A stretch of DNA of 64,000 bases from Phycicoccus avicenniae_A (GTDB lineage Bacteria > Actinomycetota > Actinomycetes > Actinomycetales > Dermatophilaceae): positions 156,886 to 220,885 of the forward strand of contig NZ_JBNVZV010000006.1 in NCBI RefSeq assembly GCF_050496545.1, read 5' to 3'. Made by a program: the position numbers and the translations under genes. A model generated the notes under the pieces. The model searched no databases. It was given only the letters and a program-made list of their open reading frames with translations, and was not told where the DNA came from. This document shows positions 58,847-64,000 of this stretch, one piece after another (the stretch's first letter is position 1; each line of letters begins with the position of its first letter).

Positions 58847-59665
58847 GCGCCGGCCGCCCCGGCCCATCATCCCCTCGAGGAGGGGGGTGGGCCGCACGAG
58901 GAGCGAGCCGTCGCCGGCGTCCTCGGTGAGGCAGGTGATCTCGCGGTGGTACCAGTGGTAGACGTGCGGCGAGACCGGGCCGACGCCGTCGTCGAACATC
59001 TCCGCGGCCTGCTCGGGCACGAGCTCGAGCGCCAGGCGGGTCTCGGCCGCCGTCGCGCAGGTCTGGAGCACGATCGAGTGGCGGTTCGGGACGGCGAAGA
59101 CGATGCCGCCGTGGAGGTCGGCGCGCGGCATCCACCGGTCGACGGCGTCGAGGAGGAAGCGGGCGAAGGACGCCGTGTACGGGGAGTCGCCGACGAGCGC
59201 GCTGACCGAGCGCCGGCCGGAGCCGAGCCGCACGTGCTCGACGTCGGCGGCCTCCATCTGGCGCACGAGGTTGGAGCGCCCGATGCCCATGAGGGTCGGC
59301 ACGTACCGCCGGGTCGCGGCCAGCCGCGAGTCCGGGAGGGTGACGACCGTCGTCGGGAGGTCGAGGGTGAGGACCTCGTCGATGTGGTCGGTGAACGGGA
59401 CCACGTAGGAGAAGCCGAGCCCGGTGGACTGCAACCGGTCCCGCGCGACGAGCCGCGAGGTGAGCGCGGCGTCGAACTGCTCCGGGGTGAGCGAGTCGAC
59501 GTCGGTCTCGGCGGCCGCGGTGAGCCGCTCGAGGTGGGCGCGCACCGCCTCGTCGATCTCGGGTCCGTCGACGTCCGGCACCGGGAGGAGCGGACGACGG
59601 ATGGCGGTGGTGGTGGACTGGGCGGAACCCCCTGCGGGCGCGCGCCAGCGATCGAACAGGCCCAT
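58838..59665 (-). CDS. Conserved-looking hypothetical protein
   Basis: 275 residues from the ATG at 59665. Begins MGLFDRWRAPAGG, then a Thr-rich linker and a mixed alpha/beta region: EIDEAVRAHLERLTAAAE, TRRYVPTLMGIGRSNLVRQMEAADV, HGGIVFAVPNRHSIVLQTC and HVYHWYHREITCLTEDAG. No membrane helix and no family I can name. Divergent from rlmN with a 156-bp gap. The much longer upstream frame is a GC artefact. Confidence 0.7.
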   Translation of the reverse strand: MGLFDRWRAPAGGSAQSTTTAIRRPLLPVPDVDGPEIDEAVRAHLERLTAAAETDVDSLTPEQFDAALTSRLVARDRLQSTGLGFSYVVPFTDHIDEVLTLDLPTTVVTLPDSRLAATRRYVPTLMGIGRSNLVRQMEAADVEHVRLGSGRRSVSALVGDSPYTASFARFLLDAVDRWMPRADLHGGIVFAVPNRHSIVLQTCATAAETRLALELVPEQAAEMFDDGVGPVSPHVYHWYHREITCLTEDAGDGSLLVRPTPLLEGMMGRGGRRAG

Positions 59666-59685
59666 GGCCGTGCCTTTCCCTGCAT

Positions 59686-59709
59686 CTTCGCTCCCCCTGC
59701 GGAGCGAAG
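59686..59709. promoter_or_regulatory. 9-bp hairpin and TAAAGG repeats upstream of the hypothetical gene
   Basis: CTTCGCTCC/GGAGCGAAG (59686-59694/59701-59709) is a perfect dyad 21 bp upstream of the minus-strand start. Next to it two TAAAGG words (59711-59716 and 59722-59727) form an A-rich block unusual for this genome, which probably contains the minus-strand promoter. Confidence 0.4.
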
Positions 59710-59821
59710 TTAAAGGAAGGGTAAAGGCAGCGAGGTCGTCCGCGTGGCCGATCGGCGGAATCGGCCGAACGGACATCGGGCGTCGGTCCTTCGTGCGGGA
59801 ACCTGCGAGAATCGGCGGACC

Positions 59822-61024
59822 ATGCCCGACCTCCCCGACCCCACGACCCGCCCCGTCCCCGGCCAGCTGACCATGGTCGCGCCGCGGCGGGGCAAGCCCC
59901 CGCGCCACCTGGCTGACCTGTCGGTCGAGGAGCGCCGCGCGGCGGTCACCGCCCTCGGCCACAAGGCCTTCCGCGCCAACCAGCTCTCGACGCACTACTT
60001 CGAGCGCCTCGTCGACGACCCCGAGGAGATGACCGACCTCCCGAAGGGCGTACGTGACGACCTCGTCGCCGACCTGCTGCCGCCGCTGCTCGCCCCGGTC
60101 CGCTCGATCACCGCCGACGAGGGCGCCACGGTCAAGCAGGTCTGGCGGCTCTTCGACGGCGCGCTCGTCGAGTCCGTCCTCATGCGCTACCCGAACCGCG
60201 TCACCGTGTGCATCTCGAGCCAGGCCGGCTGCGGGATGAACTGCCCCTTCTGCGCCACCGGGCAGGAGGGCCTGACCCGCAACATGTCGGCGGCCGAGGT
60301 CGTCGAGCAGGTCGTGGCCGCGGCCCGGATGCTGCGCCACGGCGGCCTGCCGGAGATCGGCGGACCCACCGAGGGTGCCGCCCTCGGCGACGAGGCCGAC
60401 GACGCCACCGAGCCCACCGGGCCGACGCGGGTCAGCAACGTCGTCTTCATGGGGATGGGGGAGGCGCTGGCCAACTACAAGGCCGCGATCGGTGCGATCC
60501 GCCGCCTCACCGAGCCGGCGCCCTCCGGCCTCGGCATCTCCGCCCGGGGCATCACGATGTCGACCGTCGGGCTGGTGCCGGGCATCGACCGGCTCGCCGC
60601 CGAGGGCATCCCCGTGACGCTGGCGCTCTCGCTGCACGCGCCGGACGACGAGCTGCGGGACGAGCTGGTCCCGATCAACACGCGCTGGAAGGTCGACGAG
60701 GCCATCGACGCCGCGTACCGGTACTACGAGGCCACGGGCCGCCGGGTGAGCATCGAGTACGCGCTGATCCGCGACATCAACGACCAGGCGTGGCGGGCCG
60801 ACCTGCTCGGCGACAAGCTGGCCGCCCGCGGGAAGGGGTGGGTGCACGTCAACCCGATCCCGCTCAACCCCACCCCGGGCTCGAAGTGGACGGCCTCGCG
60901 CCGCGGCGTCGAGCAGCAGTTCGTCGAGCGGCTGCGCGCCCACGGCATCCCCACGACGGTCCGCGACACCCGAGGCTCGGAGATCGACGGCGCCTGCGGC
61001 CAGCTGGCCGCGTCGACCGCCTGA
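59822..61024 (+). CDS. rlmN: 23S rRNA/tRNA adenine C2-methyltransferase RlmN
   Basis: 400 residues, ATG at 59822. Radical-SAM enzyme that methylates A2503 of 23S rRNA and A37 of some tRNAs. The cluster motif GCGMNCPFCATG (C-x3-C-x2-C) is near residue 140. NVVFMGMGEALANY, LSLHAPDDELRDELVPIN and RVSIEYALI follow, and the C-terminal resolving Cys is in GSEIDGACGQLA. An acidic insertion (~178-200) lies before the second motif. GAGAAT (59807-59812) is a possible -10. Confidence 0.97.
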   Translation: MPDLPDPTTRPVPGQLTMVAPRRGKPPRHLADLSVEERRAAVTALGHKAFRANQLSTHYFERLVDDPEEMTDLPKGVRDDLVADLLPPLLAPVRSITADEGATVKQVWRLFDGALVESVLMRYPNRVTVCISSQAGCGMNCPFCATGQEGLTRNMSAAEVVEQVVAAARMLRHGGLPEIGGPTEGAALGDEADDATEPTGPTRVSNVVFMGMGEALANYKAAIGAIRRLTEPAPSGLGISARGITMSTVGLVPGIDRLAAEGIPVTLALSLHAPDDELRDELVPINTRWKVDEAIDAAYRYYEATGRRVSIEYALIRDINDQAWRADLLGDKLAARGKGWVHVNPIPLNPTPGSKWTASRRGVEQQFVERLRAHGIPTTVRDTRGSEIDGACGQLAASTA

Positions 61025-61072
61025 CCCCGCGGTCGGCTGACCCGGGGCCACCCTCGGCGCTACGCTCCGGTG

Positions 61073-62257
61073 GTGCGACGTCGTCTGCTCGGGGCGGCCG
61101 CCGTCCTCGTGGTCGTGGCGGCGGCCGGTTGCGCGTCCTCCGACGAGCTCCCGGCGAACCTGCGGGCCCAGAGCTCGCACGAGCAGGCGCACGCCTCCGC
61201 GGCTGCTTCGCCGTCGGCGACCCCGTCCCGGCCCGACGTGCCGCTGCGCGCGGGCGAGCGGTTCGTCCAGGTGCGCCTGCCGGCTCCGTACACCCCGTCG
61301 GCCCCCACGCCGAAGGGGACCGACGACTACCGCTGCTTCCTCCTCGACCCGCACCTCGCCACCGACCAGCTCGTGAGCGGGGTCGACATCCGGCCCGACA
61401 ACGCGGCCGTCGTGCACCACGTCATCGTCTCGAAGGTCACGCCCGACCAGGTCGCGCGGGCCGAGCGCGAGGACGCGGCCACGCCCGGCCAGGGCTGGAC
61501 CTGCTTCGGCGGGAGCGGGCTCCAGGGCGTCGGGCAGGACCTCGACGACGCCGACTGGGTGGGTGCCTGGGCGCCCGGCGGCGGCGAGCGCGTCATGGCC
61601 GATGACATCGGCATCCCGCTCGCCGCGGGGAGCCGGCTCGTCGTCCAGGTGCACTACAACCTCCTCGCCGGCAAGGGCACCGACCGCAGCACGGTGCGGC
61701 TGCGACTGTCGGAGGCCGCGGGCAGCCGCAAGAAGGCCCTCGAGACGATGCTGCTGCCGGCTCCCGTCGAGCTGCCCTGCCGTGAGAACCGGTCGGCCGG
61801 CCTGTGCAGCCGTGTGGTGTCGGTGTCCGACGTGTCGCGGCGCTTCGACGAGCGACCGGCCACCGCCGACCTGCTGCACCTGCTCTGCGGGCCGGTCGTG
61901 CCCGGGCCGGTCCAGAGCTGCACCCGGACCGTCCGGGAGCCGGGCACCATCCGGGCGGTGTCGGGGCACATGCACCTGCTCGGCCGGGCCATCACCGTCG
62001 ACGTCGGCAAGGGGTCGGCGAAGGCCCGGCGCGTGCTGGACATCGCCAACTGGGACTTCGACGACCAGCGGAGCATCCCGCTCGAGAAGCCCGTGCCGGT
62101 CGCCGCGGGCGACCGCATCACGGTCACCTGCCGCCACGACCAGTCGCTGCGTGACCGGCTGCCCGCCTTCCAGGGCCAGCGCGAGCGCTACGTCGTCTGG
62201 GGCGAGGGCACGACCGACGAGATGTGCCTCGGCATCGTCCTGCTGACGCGCCCCTGA
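61073..62257 (+). CDS. Copper type II ascorbate-dependent monooxygenase-like lipoprotein
   Basis: 394 residues from the GTG at 61073 (another GTG at 61070 is possible). A lipoprotein signal (RRRLLGAAAVLVVVAAAGC, lipobox AAGC) is followed by a Ser/Ala linker and a PHM/DBM-like domain: AAVVHHVIVSK (two His) and LVVQVHYNLL (third His) as the CuH site, then VSGHMHLLG (HxH) and TTDEMCLGIV (Met) as the CuM site. Eukaryotic relatives hydroxylate peptides or dopamine. Several Cys could form disulfides outside the cell. TACGCT ends 7 nt before 61073. Confidence 0.85.
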   Translation: MRRRLLGAAAVLVVVAAAGCASSDELPANLRAQSSHEQAHASAAASPSATPSRPDVPLRAGERFVQVRLPAPYTPSAPTPKGTDDYRCFLLDPHLATDQLVSGVDIRPDNAAVVHHVIVSKVTPDQVARAEREDAATPGQGWTCFGGSGLQGVGQDLDDADWVGAWAPGGGERVMADDIGIPLAAGSRLVVQVHYNLLAGKGTDRSTVRLRLSEAAGSRKKALETMLLPAPVELPCRENRSAGLCSRVVSVSDVSRRFDERPATADLLHLLCGPVVPGPVQSCTRTVREPGTIRAVSGHMHLLGRAITVDVGKGSAKARRVLDIANWDFDDQRSIPLEKPVPVAAGDRITVTCRHDQSLRDRLPAFQGQRERYVVWGEGTTDEMCLGIVLLTRP

Positions 62258-62350
62258 CGCCTGCCCGGCGGGACGTCGGCGGGATTGGGAGGGTGGATGG
62301 CGGGCCCGTGGCGTGGTGCCGACGGCACGCTCCCCGCCAGACTGGGGGAC

Positions 62351-62899
62351 GTGGGACTTCGGGACGAACGGCTCCGGCGCGGCTGGAGCCAGGAACGGCT
62401 GGCCGCCGAGAGCGGCGTCGGCGTGCGCACCGTCCAGCGCCTCGAGGGCGGCGCACGGCCCGGTCGTGCCACGGCGGAGGCGCTGGCGGCCGCGCTCGGG
62501 GTCGATCCCACGATGCTCCTGCCCGACCCGGTGGGCGAGGCCGTCCCCGCGCGACCGGCAGCCGAGGTCACCTTCGTCGAGGCGCTGCGGCGCGGGCTGC
62601 GCGGGTGGGGCGACTTCGAGGGGCGGGCCAGCCGGTCCGAGTACTGGTTCCTCGTCCTCGCCGCGGCGGTCGTCGTCGGTGCGCCGGCGGCCCTCGACGA
62701 TCGGCTCGGCGGGTTCGTGCTCGTCCTCTGCCTCGTCCCGCTGCTCGCCGCGGGCACCCGCCGGCTCCGGGACGCCGGTCAGAGCCCGTGGTGGCAGCTC
62801 TTCCTGCTCGTGCCGTTCGGGTTCGTCGTCACGGCCACGCTCATGGTGATGCCGGGGCGCTCGCCGGACCCGGTGCCGGCCGAGACCGGTCGGTCGTGA
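62351..62899 (+). CDS. XRE-type HTH fused to a DUF805 membrane domain
   Basis: 182 residues from the GTG at 62351. Residues 1-60 form a Cro/C1-type helix-turn-helix (LRDERLRRGWSQERLAAESGVGVRTVQRLEGGARP). Residues ~85-175 match DUF805: FVEALRRGLRGWGDFEGRASRSEYWFLVL, then helices and RRLRDAGQSPWWQLFLLVPFG. This would be a membrane-tethered DNA-binding protein. CAGACT (62338-62343) ends 8 nt before the GTG. The 3' end overlaps the convergent LOG gene by 59 bp. Confidence 0.85.
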   Translation: MGLRDERLRRGWSQERLAAESGVGVRTVQRLEGGARPGRATAEALAAALGVDPTMLLPDPVGEAVPARPAAEVTFVEALRRGLRGWGDFEGRASRSEYWFLVLAAAVVVGAPAALDDRLGGFVLVLCLVPLLAAGTRRLRDAGQSPWWQLFLLVPFGFVVTATLMVMPGRSPDPVPAETGRS

Positions 62900-63983
62900 G
62901 CACGGCGACGGCGTCGGTGACGTCGTCGACGAGGTGCACGCGCTCGGCCATCGGGCGACCGGCGGCCAGCGCCTCCAGGGCCGGCCACACCGGTACGACC
63001 TCGGTCCAGTGCCTGACCCCGACGAGCACGAGGTGCGGCAGCGGCGCGTCCTCGGCGGCGTAGTAGAGCGGGGTCGCCGCCTGGAAGACCTCCTGCACGG
63101 TGCCGGCCGCCCCCTCGAGGACGACGACGCCGGCGGTGCAGCGCGCCAGGAGGCCGTCCTCGCGGATGGCGTTCGAGAAGTACTTCGCGATGCCGTCGCA
63201 GAACACGTTCGGGGGCTCGTGCCCGTAGAACCAGGTGGGGATGCCGATGCTGCGCACCGGGCGGCCGGCCCGCCCGGCGACCAGGGGCGCGCGCACCTCG
63301 AGGGCGAGCGTGGCCCAGGCGCCGACGTCCGGGGCGAAGGTCGGCACGGCGCGCAGCTGCTCGACGGCGTCGGCCAGGGAACCGGTGTCGGGCGCCAGGG
63401 CCCCGAGGTTGGCGGCTTCCATCGCCCCGGGTCCACCGCCGGTCGCGACGACGAGTCCGCTTCTCCCGAGGGCGTGCCCGAGCGCGGCTGCCCGGGCGTA
63501 GCGCTCGTCGTCCCGTCCGAGGGCGTGACCGCCCATGACGCCGACGACGGGTCGGTCGTCGAGGAGGTCGCTCAGGGCGTCGCCCATCGAGTCGTCGTGG
63601 ATGGCGCGCAGCAGGGTGACGAAGACGTCGTGGCCGAGGGCGGCGTCGCGGGACCAGTGATAGGCGCGGGCGTCGGGGGTCGCCTCGTACCCGGCCGCGC
63701 CCAGCCCCTCGTAGAGCTCGTCGGGGGAGTAGAGGGTGGCCCGGTAGGGGTCGACGGGGGCGTGCGGGTCGGTGGGGAAGACGAGGGCGCCGCGCGTGCG
63801 CAGGTGGTGCTCGAGGCCGTCCGGCAGCCGGCCGCCGAGGACCACGAGGCCGTCGACGTCGTCCCGCGCGAGCAAGCGCGCTGCGTGGTCGGTGAGGTCG
63901 AGGTCCTGCAGGCGAAGGCCGCGCAGCGGGGCACCGGCGTCGAGCGCGGCGTCCAGCGCGGCGAGGGTCTCGATCTCGGGCAC
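62841..63983 (-). CDS. LOG family protein (Rossmann-fold nucleotide-binding)
   Basis: 380 residues, GTG at 63983. The C-terminal two-thirds is the LOG/lysine-decarboxylase-like domain: VVGVMGGHALGRDDERYA, VVATGGGPGAMEAANLGA and CTAGVVVLEGAAGTVQEVFQ. The last replaces the usual PGGxGTxxE by EGAAGTVQE. LOG enzymes release cytokinin-type bases from nucleotide monophosphates; the long N-terminal part (~140 residues) and this variation suggest a different substrate. TAGGTT (63995-63990) ends 7 nt before the GTG. Confidence 0.87.
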   Translation of the reverse strand: MPEIETLAALDAALDAGAPLRGLRLQDLDLTDHAARLLARDDVDGLVVLGGRLPDGLEHHLRTRGALVFPTDPHAPVDPYRATLYSPDELYEGLGAAGYEATPDARAYHWSRDAALGHDVFVTLLRAIHDDSMGDALSDLLDDRPVVGVMGGHALGRDDERYARAAALGHALGRSGLVVATGGGPGAMEAANLGALAPDTGSLADAVEQLRAVPTFAPDVGAWATLALEVRAPLVAGRAGRPVRSIGIPTWFYGHEPPNVFCDGIAKYFSNAIREDGLLARCTAGVVVLEGAAGTVQEVFQAATPLYYAAEDAPLPHLVLVGVRHWTEVVPVWPALEALAAGRPMAERVHLVDDVTDAVAVLTTDRSRPAPGPASAPASP

Positions 63984-64000
63984 CCGGCGAACCTACCGGC

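Overview
The window is typical high-GC actinobacterial chromosome. GC is very high, GTG starts are common, stop/start overlaps of the ATGA and GTGA type recur, and there is mycothiol-type (DsbA/Rv2466c-like) rather than glutathione chemistry. Gene order (recG-rsmD-coaD, yceD-rpmF-rnc-mutM-smc-ftsY, amtB-glnK-glnD-ffh, rpsP-khpA-rimM-trmD-rplS-lepB-rnhB-DUF2469-yraN-comM-dprA-xerC-rpsB-tsf-pyrH-frr-cdsA-rlmN) is the conserved core of Actinobacteria. I infer a Micrococcales member, probably near Intrasporangiaceae (Janibacter/Phycicoccus/Knoellia type). No rRNA, tRNA, insertion sequence, prophage or CRISPR array is visible.

Layout. 1-9.8 kb: a FakA/DAK2-like 3' end, recG and rsmD, an inserted NIPSNAP/MarR/hemerythrin set, coaD with an acyltransferase, then yceD-rpmF-rnc-mutM. 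10.7-21.3 kb: a second acyltransferase-SGNH protein, acylphosphatase, chorismate mutase, smc, epimerase/signal peptidase I and an M13 peptidase. 21.3-28.4 kb: ftsY, the nitrogen operon amtB-glnK-glnD preceded by GlnR-like boxes, and ffh. 28.4-36.2 kb: about 8 kb of accessory genes between ffh and rpsP, including three local regulators (ArsR, Rrf2, MarR) with visible palindromes or repeats. 36.2-42.6 kb: ribosomal protein/tRNA modification genes and secretion genes, including a TrmD-GNAT fusion and a signal peptidase paralog without its catalytic residues. 42.6-50.3 kb: aldehyde dehydrogenase, yraN-comM-dprA-xerC, a disordered membrane protein and an M23 peptidase. 50.4-61 kb: aminotransferase, MFS exporter, rpsB-tsf, pyrH-frr-cdsA and rlmN. 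61-64 kb: a copper monooxygenase-like lipoprotein, an HTH-DUF805 protein and a LOG protein.

Three regulatory patterns run through the window. (1) About twenty genes have a -10 hexamer ending 7-8 nt before the start codon, so their mRNAs are probably leaderless; this also fixes several start codons. (2) rpsP, rplS and rpsB share a promoter layout in which an ATTYNTY-type element lies exactly 26 nt upstream of the -10. (3) A pair of CGTCCACAG boxes, 29 bp apart and ending exactly 51 bp before the start codon, precedes both yraN-comM-dprA and the M23 peptidase 6 kb away. This suggests a small undescribed regulon that includes the DNA-uptake/processing genes, and I consider it the most novel signal here.
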